This document shows, piece after piece, positions 1-7,697 of a DNA stretch of 18,033 bases. This DNA comes from CAZVCG01 sp964626265 (lineage in GTDB: Bacteria > Pseudomonadota > Alphaproteobacteria > UBA9219), in assembly GCA_964626265.1 (NCBI GenBank), contig CAZVCG010000039.1, positions 1 through 18,033 on the forward strand, written 5' to 3'. Both the position numbers and the translations under genes were made by a program. A model generated the notes under the pieces. It was not told where the DNA came from and did no database searches. It worked only from the letters and a program-made list of their open reading frames with translations. Every line of letters begins with the position of its first letter. Positions within the stretch are counted from its first letter, which is position 1.

Positions 1-50
1 ATTCCCTTGAATCATCAATCGCTTAACGCTAGGTTAATTGGGTCTGGACC

Positions 51-812
51 CTAGTGATGTAATGTTTCCGGCTTGACGTGGAGAGATTCTTTTCTCAATC
101 GGCCTTGCCAAAATCCTCTGCGGATCAAATCCATATACATTTTATCGAGGTCACATTTCAATGAACCCTCTTTGACTTGCCGTTCCGCGCGATCGACTCC
201 GAGCGACACTTCACGGGCAATCGATCCACGTACTTGCTCATCGTTGGCATGACCGGAGGTGTCAAGCTTGCTAAGAGGGGCCTTGGCCTTTTCGAGCGCG
301 TCAAGCATGTTTTGGACTGAAATGTCAGGGCAACCTTTCGAAGCGATTTCCTCGAAATAGTCCTGGGCAAGCCAAATATATTGCTGGTTCAAGCGGTCGT
401 TGAACTCATTCAACATTTGCTCGCTATTCTTCCGACCGGTCGGGTCGAGGATTGAATAGTCAGTGCCTTGCTTGTTGATGATCTTCTTGATGTCGCAGGC
501 GGTATTTTCAAAGTCAGGATTTTTCGCTTTTAAGCTGTCATAAAGGCGCGCCAGATTCTTTAGATCCTCTTCAGTCGTCGGCGTGTGGCCCGACATAAAA
601 ACGGAAGCCCCAGAATTTTGCGCGAAGGCTTTGGAGGGCCTGACGGTCATTTGCGCCGCGTGCTTCATCATTTTCGCCGTTTGATAAAGCTGGGAATGGT
701 CAAAATAAACAACTGTTCCCAAAAATCCGGCGCCAATAATGATGGAAAGTGAGGCTCTTAAAGGCGATTTTCTGGTGCGTTGGCATATTTCGCGGAATGC
801 GTTTTTGAACAT
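51..812 (-). CDS. Hypothetical membrane-anchored exported protein
   Basis: Unrecognised protein of 253 residues. A basic N-terminus (residues 1-20, many K/R) is followed by one hydrophobic segment at about residues 21-37, which looks like an uncleaved signal anchor. The rest, residues 40-253, would lie in the periplasm. It is hydrophilic, mostly helix-forming, and carries three cysteines (C106, C161, C220). The ATG start at 812 is preceded by a good GAGGT ribosome site. The gene lies 129 bp downstream of lptD on the same strand; a separate promoter candidate sits in that gap, so it need not share lptD's transcript. No enzyme motif was seen. That it is a real gene is likely from its length, start signal and membrane segment. 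Its function is unknown. Confidence 0.75.
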   Translation of the reverse strand: MFKNAFREICQRTRKSPLRASLSIIIGAGFLGTVVYFDHSQLYQTAKMMKHAAQMTVRPSKAFAQNSGASVFMSGHTPTTEEDLKNLARLYDSLKAKNPDFENTACDIKKIINKQGTDYSILDPTGRKNSEQMLNEFNDRLNQQYIWLAQDYFEEIASKGCPDISVQNMLDALEKAKAPLSKLDTSGHANDEQVRGSIAREVSLGVDRAERQVKEGSLKCDLDKMYMDLIRRGFWQGRLRKESLHVKPETLHH

Positions 813-899
813 ATTTTACCTCAATATAAAATCTATAAAGCGTATATACCGGCACAGTTTCAAAATGTGGGCAAAAGCCGTTACTTTGCACGGACCGGA

Positions 900-928
900 T
901 CGTTAGTCCTTTCCGGCAGCGTTGTCAA
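900..928 (-). promoter_or_regulatory. Candidate sigma-70-type promoter for the 253-aa gene
   Basis: On the minus strand a perfect TTGACA (923-928) is followed after 17 bases by TAACGA (900-905). The -35 match is perfect but the -10 is poor (3 of 6). It would give a leader of roughly 80 nt before the ATG at 812. It lies between the lptD stop and the next gene. Confidence 0.3.
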
Positions 929-941
929 CGCGCCAATATTT

Positions 942-3197
942 TCAAGGTGTTGACGGTTTTAAGGCGGGGGTCTGGAACGTTCCGCTATCGACGGAATCCG
1001 TATGAACGCCGCCGATGTTTTTAAGATAGAAATGGAACATGACTGACGTTCCGGATTCAATGTCCTCGCGGTTGGTCTTGTCGCGCGATCCAGTGATGCC
1101 GATTTGGAAACATTCGTCTTGATAGGATAGGGAAAGGGATGATGTGCGCGGCCCGGCGTCGGGCAGAAAAGCATGGCTGTGCGAAGCCGTGAGTTTGTAA
1201 TATTTAGCGAAAGTCGAGGTAAATCCTGCCGTCGCTTCCTCGATATGTTCTGCGATTCCCGTTGTGGCTTGCGTTTGGTTGACTGTAAGGTAGTTGACGA
1301 ATGGTCGGAAATAGGGAACGCCTACCGAGGCTTGAGCTTCCTGTCTTTGGAACTTCAACGTATCCTTGTCCAACCTGAAACCGTAAATCGCGTTGAGCCA
1401 TTCGGCCGGGGAAAACTCGACGCGTCCTACATAATCTGAGAACTGGTCTTCGAGTCCTGAGCCATCCGGAAAGTTTTCGTTGCGCTTGATGCGGAATAAC
1501 TGGCCTCCCAGAATGTCGATGCGCGCGCCGTTGTCGCCGATGAGGGCGTGGCGAAGGCCGTAAGCCGCGCGAATGCCGCCTTCAATCCTGTCGATGCCGG
1601 TAAAGCGGTTTTTCGAGAACAAATTCGTTTCGTCGAACTCGACATCGAGACTGTCTTCGTTGGGAAGCTGTTCGCGGTTGCTCATGTTCGGGGCGAGAGA
1701 GAGCAGGGCGATAGGTTCAAGTATTTGCTGATACCCATCGCCGCGCCGGCCAAGAGGGTAGCGCACTGTCACATCGGCCTGCGCGAATTGGCGTATGTCA
1801 AAAACATCGGAAAATCCGGTGCCGATCGGCTTTTCCGGGTCTGGCATGTTGCCGGCCCAATAACCGTCCAGTCGCGCTTGCCCACCTATAGTCGTCAGGA
1901 AACCTGTCGATGACACGAATTGTCTCTCCCAACCTGCGCCGAAATCTATACGACGCGTATCCGGCCCTTGCTTGCTCGGATTAACGTCGCGCTTGCGCGT
2001 AGTGACGAGCGTTCCCGCGTCAAGCGCCCAACGTCCGCCTAACGTCTTTCCTGGTTCCCCGAAGGCCGAATAGCGCAATTCGGGCGCGACAAGCGGCTCG
2101 GAAGGCCGCGCGCCGGGGCGCAAATCCTGGAAATAATAAACGTTGCCGACGGCGTAGTCGCGCCCGCTGAATCCCTCGACGAAACCTCGATTGAGCAGCA
2201 CGTCGTTTGAGGTAATGTTGTAACGGCGCAGATAACTTTTATCGGAAGAAAAAGCCACATCTGTTCCGGCCCGCCATTCGCGGGACATGTTGAAAAGGGA
2301 ATTGCCGAACAGATGGCCGCGCCATTGCTGCCCTAGGTCTGCGCCGAACTCATCGACCAGATCGGCGCGCGTGAAGCTGCCGTCCCATTGCATGGAGCCT
2401 CGCGCGAAACGGTGGCGCCACTGCGCGGATAATTGAAGCTTATCCTCTTGACTAAAGACGGGCATAACGACGGCATCGTCGTTAGGCGCAATATCGAAGT
2501 AATAGGGGGTGCGGACAAACGCGCCAAGATATTGGTTGAAGCCTCCACTCGGCGATAGAAAACCTTGCCGCCTTCTAACTGTGGGATCTGGGTGAGAGAA
2601 ATAGGGCAGGTAGAAAAACGGAACGCCCTCCATTTCCAGGGTGGCGTCGCGGTAGATGACCTGTTTTTCCTCGCTGTCGTGCGTGATCCTTGCGGCTTTC
2701 ATCTGCCACAAGGGCGGCCTTTCCGGATCGTCTTTACAAAGATTACAAGCCGAATACACGCCGCGATCGGCGACAAGATAACGGCCTTCGTACCGTTGAG
2801 CGTCCTGCGCGGCGAGACGCGAATTGTCGGGAAAGAGAACCCGCACTTTTTCGACAAAGCCCTGTTTCATGTCGCCGGTTATTTCGGCGTGATCGGCGAA
2901 GATGACTTCGCCGGACGGCTGCAGAACAGAAACGTTGCCTTCGGCCCGCACTACATCTTTGGTCAAATCATAAACGATCTGATCGGCATGTAAGACTTGC
3001 TCGCCTTGCGCGACTTCGACATTCCCCTTGGCGACGATTACGTTGGCTTTTTGGCTATAGGCCATCTTGTCGGCCTGAACCAACGCCTGTTCCTCTTGCG
3101 CCGTTGCAGGCTCGGCGAACACTGCCTTCAGCGCGAGACAAGTCGCGCCGATGAGAAGGCGGCGGCGGTAAAGACTCTTGAGAATCAAATAGAACAT
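942..3197 (-). CDS. lptD: LPS-assembly protein LptD
   Basis: LptD is the outer-membrane beta-barrel that, with LptE, inserts lipopolysaccharide into the outer leaflet at the end of the Lpt pathway. The 751-residue product starts with a basic, hydrophobic signal peptide (about 1-34, ATA-Q end). An OstA/LptA-like jellyroll follows (about 38-150, with repeated A-x-G-N-V and H-A-D motifs), then a long LptD barrel domain rich in alternating aromatic strands. The short motif FFYLPYFSHPDPTVRRRQGF at the domain junction is typical of the family. The mature protein has C151 and C154 (S-A-C-N-L-C) plus a single C-terminal C696, whereas E. coli LptD has four cysteines forming two interdomain disulfides. 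The usual neighbours surA and pdxA are absent. No strong ribosome site precedes the ATG. The leader contains competing hairpins (3246-3293). Confidence 0.95.
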   Translation of the reverse strand: MFYLILKSLYRRRLLIGATCLALKAVFAEPATAQEEQALVQADKMAYSQKANVIVAKGNVEVAQGEQVLHADQIVYDLTKDVVRAEGNVSVLQPSGEVIFADHAEITGDMKQGFVEKVRVLFPDNSRLAAQDAQRYEGRYLVADRGVYSACNLCKDDPERPPLWQMKAARITHDSEEKQVIYRDATLEMEGVPFFYLPYFSHPDPTVRRRQGFLSPSGGFNQYLGAFVRTPYYFDIAPNDDAVVMPVFSQEDKLQLSAQWRHRFARGSMQWDGSFTRADLVDEFGADLGQQWRGHLFGNSLFNMSREWRAGTDVAFSSDKSYLRRYNITSNDVLLNRGFVEGFSGRDYAVGNVYYFQDLRPGARPSEPLVAPELRYSAFGEPGKTLGGRWALDAGTLVTTRKRDVNPSKQGPDTRRIDFGAGWERQFVSSTGFLTTIGGQARLDGYWAGNMPDPEKPIGTGFSDVFDIRQFAQADVTVRYPLGRRGDGYQQILEPIALLSLAPNMSNREQLPNEDSLDVEFDETNLFSKNRFTGIDRIEGGIRAAYGLRHALIGDNGARIDILGGQLFRIKRNENFPDGSGLEDQFSDYVGRVEFSPAEWLNAIYGFRLDKDTLKFQRQEAQASVGVPYFRPFVNYLTVNQTQATTGIAEHIEEATAGFTSTFAKYYKLTASHSHAFLPDAGPRTSSLSLSYQDECFQIGITGSRDKTNREDIESGTSVMFHFYLKNIGGVHTDSVDSGTFQTPALKPSTP

Positions 3198-3245
3198 ACG
3201 TTCAGGCTTGCCCGAGTCAGATCAAAACGGCAACTACTTAACTGG

Positions 3246-3293
3246 CTTAGCCCGTCTAAGGCTAAGAAATGCTTAATGAAAGTGAGAACGGGC
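3246..3293 (-). promoter_or_regulatory. Competing hairpins in the lptD leader
   Basis: CTTAGCC (3246-3252) pairs perfectly with GGCTAAG (3260-3266) across a 7-nt loop. AGCCCGT (3249-3255) can instead pair with ACGGGCT (3288-3294). The two 7-bp stems share bases, so only one can form. They start about 50 nt upstream of the lptD ATG. No U-tract follows, so this is not a normal terminator. A regulatory role is inference. Confidence 0.25.
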
Positions 3294-3311
3294 TTACTGT
3301 TCTAAACCTAC

Positions 3312-3330
3312 GCAAGGTTACGATCCTTGC
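3312..3330. repeat. Short inverted repeat between lptD and the helicase gene
   Basis: GCAAGG (3312-3317) and CCTTGC (3325-3330) are perfect complements with a 7-nt loop. No T-tract follows on either strand. It could form a weak hairpin upstream of lptD. The rest of the 235-bp gap 3198-3432 shows nothing clearer. Confidence 0.25.
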
Positions 3331-3432
3331 CTGTTGACAAAACGGAACCAATACAAATGCCATCAATTTGAAGTATTTGAATTTTAAAGGCGCAGCGCAT
3401 TTTATTACGGAGCCCTTGCTATTGGGATAAAA

Positions 3433-4851
3433 TTACGCCGACCGCTTGATTGGCCGCGCAGGGTGGCGCAGGAAGGCCGGAAGGTTGTCGCCAAAGCCCA
3501 TCGCCGCGCTATGGCCCGTCTTTTGGGGCGTTTTTTCAGGCGTAGGCCGTGATTTGCTGGTGGATTTGCGCTGTGGCTTGTCATGATGAGGCTTGCGCTC
3601 TTGTATTTCTGGAATGTCCTGGCGGCGGTCGTCATCGCGCCCATGTTTCTTGCGTCCGCGCGGCCCGCGTGCTTCGCCGCGATTGCCGCGTTCGCCCCGC
3701 GAAACTTTGGGCATCGGCAGCTCGGGAATGATTTCGCGCGGGATCTTCAACTTGATAAGCTCTTCTATAGCGCTGACATATTTATAGGAATCAGGCGTAA
3801 TCAACGTATAGGCAGTGCCGCTTTTGCCCGCGCGGCCCGTGCGGCCTATGCGGTGTACATAGTCTTCGGCGTTGAAAGGCACGTCGAAGTTGAACACATG
3901 GCTTACGTCGGCGATGTCCAAGCCGCGCGCCGCCACGTCGCTGCAGGCCAGCAACATAATCTCGCCGTTGCGGAAAGATTCCAGCGTCGCCGTGCGTGAG
4001 GATTGATCCATGTCGCCGTGCAGCGCGCCGATATTGAAGCCATGACGCGACAGCGATTTTTGCAGCGTGGCGACGTCGCGCTTGCGGTTGCAAAAGATGA
4101 ACGCATTCTGCACTTCTTCCTTGCGCAACAGGTGACGCAGAGCCTCGCGCTTTTGCCAGTCGTTGTCGGTCGGCAAATCGACAAAAACCTGTTTGATGTT
4201 GTCGGCGGTCGTCGCTGGGCGGGCGACCGAAACCGATTTTGGGTTATTCAAAAACCTGTCGGCCAGCTTGCGGATTTCCGGCGGCATCGTGGCCGAGAAG
4301 AAAAGCGTCTGGCGAAGGGGCGGCAGCAACCCGGCGATCTTTTCGATATCCGGAATGAATCCCATGTCGAGCATCCTGTCGGCTTCGTCGATCACGAAAA
4401 TCTTGATGTCGCTAAGCAGGATTTTGCCGCGTTCGAACAAATCGATCATGCGGCCCGGCGTGGCGATCAGAACGTCGACTCCGCGATCCAAAAGCTTGAT
4501 CTGCGGGTCCATGTTCTCGCCGCCGATTAACAAGGCTTTGGTCAGTTGAGGATGATACTTGCCGTACGTGTTGAAGCTCTCAGCAACCTGCGTCGCGAGT
4601 TCGCGCGTGGGCTCAAGGATGAGGGAACGCGGCATCCGCGCGCGAGCGCGGCCGCCCGCCAGAATCTCGATCATCGGCAGCGTAAAGCCCGCCGTCTTGC
4701 CGGTGCCCGTCTGGGCGCAGCCAAGCACGTCCCGCATTTGAAGGACATAGGGGATGGCTTGTTCTTGTATGGGGGTTGGCGTTTCATAACCCGCATCCTG
4801 AATAGCCTTAAGGATGTCGGAACCTAAACCCAGATCAGCAAACGTCGTCAC
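3433..4851 (-). CDS. rhlE: RhlE-type DEAD-box RNA helicase
   Basis: An ATP-dependent RNA helicase of superfamily 2, which remodels RNA duplexes in ribosome assembly or mRNA decay. The 472-residue protein has the whole motif set in order: Q-motif (TPTPIQEQAIP, 24-34), motif I AQTGTGKT (46-53), PTRELA (81-86), TPGR (131-134), DEAD (155-158), SAT (186-188), FIFCNRK (251-257), ARGLDI (308-313) and HRIGRTGR (333-340). The tail from about 385 is basic, R/G/K-rich and probably disordered, and ends in a conserved-looking MGFGDNLPAFL patch, as in alphaproteobacterial RhlE-like proteins. The start codon is GTG at 4851; no in-frame ATG lies before the core domain, so the GTG is needed. The ribosome site is weak. 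The gene lies 113 bp downstream of the DUF4389 gene on the same strand, with a strong hairpin between. Confidence 0.93.
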   Translation of the reverse strand: MTTFADLGLGSDILKAIQDAGYETPTPIQEQAIPYVLQMRDVLGCAQTGTGKTAGFTLPMIEILAGGRARARMPRSLILEPTRELATQVAESFNTYGKYHPQLTKALLIGGENMDPQIKLLDRGVDVLIATPGRMIDLFERGKILLSDIKIFVIDEADRMLDMGFIPDIEKIAGLLPPLRQTLFFSATMPPEIRKLADRFLNNPKSVSVARPATTADNIKQVFVDLPTDNDWQKREALRHLLRKEEVQNAFIFCNRKRDVATLQKSLSRHGFNIGALHGDMDQSSRTATLESFRNGEIMLLACSDVAARGLDIADVSHVFNFDVPFNAEDYVHRIGRTGRAGKSGTAYTLITPDSYKYVSAIEELIKLKIPREIIPELPMPKVSRGERGNRGEARGPRGRKKHGRDDDRRQDIPEIQERKPHHDKPQRKSTSKSRPTPEKTPQKTGHSAAMGFGDNLPAFLRHPARPIKRSA

Positions 4852-4912
4852 GCTCGAAAAAACACTCTTTTGAAAGCAATAGCCTTTCTTGCCGCTTGCA
4901 TAGCTGGTTCCG

Positions 4913-4944
4913 GCCCTGAAAGCAAATTATGCTTTAGGCAGGGC
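4913..4944 (-). promoter_or_regulatory. Bulged stem-loop upstream of the helicase gene
   Basis: GCCCTG (4913-4918) pairs with CAGGGC (4939-4944), and directly inside it AAAGC (4919-4923) pairs with GCTTT (4931-4935). This gives an 11-bp stem with a 3-nt bulge and a 7-nt loop. It lies about 60 nt before the GTG start of the helicase and just after the DUF4389 stop. No U-tract follows in either direction, so a leader element is more likely than an intrinsic terminator. Confidence 0.35.
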
Positions 4945-4964
4945 AAATGGTCTTTTTGACCGGT

Positions 4965-5270
4965 TTAACCCTGTTCGTCCTTGTTTTTTGAAGGAAAAGC
5001 GGCAAACGGGAACGGTTTTTCGTCCGAGGCGAAGGTCAGGAAACGCGTAACCTGGGCCTGATATGTGGCCAGATTGTCACCGAATTCGGCCAGGAAAGAG
5101 AATGATCCGCCGCTGAAGAGCTTGGCCAGAAACTGGAAAAGCGATCCCAAAAACGTCACATAGACCGAGACGACAAAGACAATGCCAAAGACCACCAGAT
5201 ATATAAAACGCAGCCAGGTGTCCTTGTCCTTGACGTGTTTCTTAAGTTCGTTTTCATCAAGCGTATCCAT
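4965..5270 (-). CDS. DUF4389 domain membrane protein
   Basis: A 101-residue protein matching the DUF4389 family in length and pattern. It has a charged N-terminus (1-19), one long hydrophobic segment or hairpin (about 21-50) beginning W-L-R-F-I-Y, and the C-terminal motif RFLTFASDEKPFPFAAFP (about 76-93), whose FLTF-x4-PFPF core is the family hallmark. The function of the family is not known; it is an inner-membrane protein. The ATG at 5270 has a clear AAGGGG ribosome site. It is upstream of the helicase gene on the same strand and divergent from the PBP gene. The two may share transcription, but the 113-bp gap with a hairpin makes that uncertain. Confidence 0.85.
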   Translation of the reverse strand: MDTLDENELKKHVKDKDTWLRFIYLVVFGIVFVVSVYVTFLGSLFQFLAKLFSGGSFSFLAEFGDNLATYQAQVTRFLTFASDEKPFPFAAFPSKNKDEQG

Positions 5271-5396
5271 GGAAAACCCCTTATGGCTAGGCCCGTCATC
5301 AGGTTAGGGCGATAATCAAATATTAACGATTCTAACCGCGAAACGCAAACGGGAATGTGATTCCTGAGATGATGCCCCTGAGATTATGGTCCAACA

Positions 5397-5574
5397 GTGT
5401 CATTCCCGCGACCGCCTTCGCTAAAGCTCCGGCGCGTCTGCAAGGACAAGTCGCGCCGAAGCCCGAAGGGCGTAGGCGGAAAGCGGGAATCGAGCGCCGG
5501 GCGTCTGCACGGCATGTTTCTCATATGGCTCGCGGACACTCGCCGCAGGATCCCCGTTTGCACGGGGATGACAC
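5397..5574. repeat. Dispersed intergenic repeat with imperfect terminal inverted repeats
   Basis: The element is bounded by GTGTCATTCCCG (5397-5408) and CGGGGATGACAC (5563-5574), which are inverted repeats matching at 11 of 12 positions. Inside are CGGCGCG/CGCGCCG (5430-5436, 5452-5458), GCCC-gaa-GGGC (5461-5470) and a strong hairpin ATCCCCGT/ACGGGGAT (5550-5569). Its minus-strand conceptual translation contains SVIPVQTGI, ALDSRF and GNDT. I recognise these from non-coding dispersed repeats often mis-called as small proteins in proteobacterial genomes. It lies between divergent genes. Copy number elsewhere in the genome cannot be seen here. Confidence 0.7.
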
Positions 5575-5644
5575 TTTTTATCAACGCACCATTTTTTTCT
5601 CTCCTTCCGCCCTAATTTCGGCTAATTCATCATCTCTCCTTCGA

Positions 5645-5672
5645 TTGAATTGAATATCTTGCACAACATAAT
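5645..5672 (+). promoter_or_regulatory. Candidate promoter abutting the PBP start codon
   Basis: TTGAAT (5645-5650), 16 bases, then CATAAT (5667-5672), which touches the ATG at 5673. The -35 matches 4 of 6 bases and the -10 matches 5 of 6. Transcription would begin within a few bases after the ATG. With no Shine-Dalgarno visible, this fits a leaderless mRNA, or else the true promoter is elsewhere. Confidence 0.3.
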
Positions 5673-7679
5673 ATGAGCCCTCCGCGTCCGTCCTTTCGCT
5701 CGCCGCCGCCGCGGCAACAGCCTCCCCGCCGTTCCGGCGGACGTCGTCGTCGCGGTTCGTCCGGCGGGTCGCGACTGAATAGGTTTTTACGTTGGCTCTT
5801 TAAGGCCGGATTGCTCACGGCTATATGGGGCGGATTGCTGCTTGCTATTGTCGTGGCTTTTTACGCTTACGATATGCCCGACATCCGTCAGGTGACGCAG
5901 CCTCAACGCAAGCCGTCGATCACCATACTCACCGACGACGGGACGGTTCTTGTACGCTATGGCGAACTTTACGGCAAACACGTACGGGCCAGCGATGTGC
6001 CGAAGCATTTGATCAACGCCATTCTTGCCATCGAAGATCGGCGTTTCTATAGCCACATCGGCATCGACTTCATCGGCATGCTGCGCGCGTCAATCGAAAA
6101 CGCGATGGCGGGGCACGTGGTGCAGGGCGGCTCGACGCTCACGCAGCAACTTGCAAAGAACTTATTTCTGACGCCTGATCGAACGTTCCGCCGCAAAGTT
6201 CAGGAAATCCTCCTCGCGCTTCAGCTTGAGCGCACGTACACCAAAGACCAAATTCTCTCCGCCTATCTCAACCGCGTTTATTTCGGCGCGGGAGCGTATG
6301 GCGTGGATGCCGCCGCCGAGGCGTATTTCAGCAAGCCCGTTTCCGCCCTGACGTTGCGCGAATCCGCTATGTTGGCGGGGCTTTTACGCGCGCCGTCGCG
6401 TTATTCGCCATTGCGCGATCCTGCGGCGGCGATGGAGCGCGCGCAAACGGTTTTGGCGGCTATGGAGGAGGAAGAATATATCACCGAAGAAGAGATGAAG
6501 TCCGCGCAAGAGAACGTTCCCGTACCGCGGCGCAAGCCCGGCACGACGGGCGACGGACGCTACTTCGCAGACTGGATCACGGATCAGGTCAGCGGCTTGC
6601 TTGCCAACGCGCCGCAGGACATCGTCATCTCCACAACCCTTGACCTCAGCCTGCAACGCGCCGCCGAACGTCGTCTTGACGACGCGCTCATCAAGGACGC
6701 GAAGAGCGACGTTTCGCAAGGCGCGATCGTGACGCTTTCACCTGATGGAGCAGTGCGCGCGATGGTCGGCGGGCGCGATTACAACGAAAGCCAGTTCAAC
6801 CGCGCGACTCAGGCCAAACGCCAGCCGGGATCGGCCTTTAAACCGGTGGTTTACCTCGCGGCCATTGAACAGGGGCTGAACCCGAACGACGTTTTCGATG
6901 ACGCGCCGATCAAGGTAGGCAAGTGGTCCCCGGAAAATTACGATGGCGAATACCGCGGTCAGGTGACTGCCCGCGATGCGTTGGCGCATTCGATCAATAC
7001 GGTGGCCGTGCGCATCGCGCAACAGGTCGGAATATCCAAGGTCATCGAAACCGCTCGAGCGCTGGGCATCACGTCGCCAATCGGTCACGATCTCAGCCTT
7101 GCGCTCGGCACGAACACCGTGTCGCCGCTAGAGCTGACGGGAGCATACGCCACGATTGCCGCAGGCGGACGCGTGGTGACTCCTTACGCCATCAAGGAAA
7201 TAAGAAACCGCGAAGGGCAGGTTATTTACCGCCGTCCCGAAGTCAACATGCCCGTGAATGTCAACCCGCAAGCCGTCGCGACGCTCGTAGATATGATGAC
7301 GTCGGTCATCAGTTACGGCACAGGACGCCGCGCGTTGCTTGATCGACCCGTCGCGGGCAAAACGGGCACAAGCTCGGATTATCACGATGCCTGGTTCCTC
7401 GGCTTCACGGCGGATTATGTAACGGGCGTTTGGCTCGGCAACGACAATAACGCGCCGATGAAAAAGATCACGGGCGGCAGCCTGCCCGCAGGCGTGTGGC
7501 ACGACTATATGATGGAAATCTGCTCACGCCATCCGCCGCGCGATTTGTTGCAAGGCTTGCCGTCCGGAATGGCCCCCGGCGAAAATCCAATAGGAGGAGA
7601 AGAGGGACTTTCCGACGAAGGCGCTGCCGACGCTCTTGGCGATTTGATCAAGAACCTGACCGGCAATCAGGGGATATAA
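5673..7679 (+). CDS. PBP1A-family bifunctional peptidoglycan synthase
   Basis: A class A penicillin-binding protein that polymerises lipid II (glycosyltransferase 51 domain) and cross-links the peptides (transpeptidase domain) in the periplasm. In the 668 residues I see a proline/arginine-rich cytoplasmic tail (1-40) and one membrane anchor (about 45-66). The GT51 domain follows, with the catalytic glutamate in EDRRF (E121) and GGSTLTQQLAKNLFL (152-166). The transpeptidase has S387-A-F-K390 with the nucleophile serine, S440-I-N442 and KTG (563-565). All active-site motifs are intact. At 668 residues it lacks the large extra domain that makes E. coli PBP1A about 850 residues. No Shine-Dalgarno precedes the ATG. 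The gene is convergent with the GT9 gene, 18 bp apart. It is divergent from the DUF4389 gene across the dispersed repeat. Confidence 0.95.
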   Translation: MSPPRPSFRSPPPRQQPPRRSGGRRRRGSSGGSRLNRFLRWLFKAGLLTAIWGGLLLAIVVAFYAYDMPDIRQVTQPQRKPSITILTDDGTVLVRYGELYGKHVRASDVPKHLINAILAIEDRRFYSHIGIDFIGMLRASIENAMAGHVVQGGSTLTQQLAKNLFLTPDRTFRRKVQEILLALQLERTYTKDQILSAYLNRVYFGAGAYGVDAAAEAYFSKPVSALTLRESAMLAGLLRAPSRYSPLRDPAAAMERAQTVLAAMEEEEYITEEEMKSAQENVPVPRRKPGTTGDGRYFADWITDQVSGLLANAPQDIVISTTLDLSLQRAAERRLDDALIKDAKSDVSQGAIVTLSPDGAVRAMVGGRDYNESQFNRATQAKRQPGSAFKPVVYLAAIEQGLNPNDVFDDAPIKVGKWSPENYDGEYRGQVTARDALAHSINTVAVRIAQQVGISKVIETARALGITSPIGHDLSLALGTNTVSPLELTGAYATIAAGGRVVTPYAIKEIRNREGQVIYRRPEVNMPVNVNPQAVATLVDMMTSVISYGTGRRALLDRPVAGKTGTSSDYHDAWFLGFTADYVTGVWLGNDNNAPMKKITGGSLPAGVWHDYMMEICSRHPPRDLLQGLPSGMAPGENPIGGEEGLSDEGAADALGDLIKNLTGNQGI

Positions 7680-7697
7680 CCGCTTCTCTACATTTGG

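Noticed and set aside
41..52. GGGTCTGGACCC as a terminator of the first gene
   Set aside because: Short stem overlapping the stop codon, with no U-tract after it.
1548..1913. Open frame of 121 codons on the plus strand inside lptD
   Set aside because: Antisense shadow of a firmly identified gene, with no ribosome site or recognisable protein features.
4003..4530. Open frame of 175 codons on the plus strand inside the helicase gene
   Set aside because: Antisense shadow of the conserved helicase motifs; a long open antisense frame is expected at this base composition.
5384..5653. Small proteins of 66-98 codons in the repeat region
   Set aside because: They come from the dispersed repeat and its hairpins, overlap each other on both strands and have no start signals.
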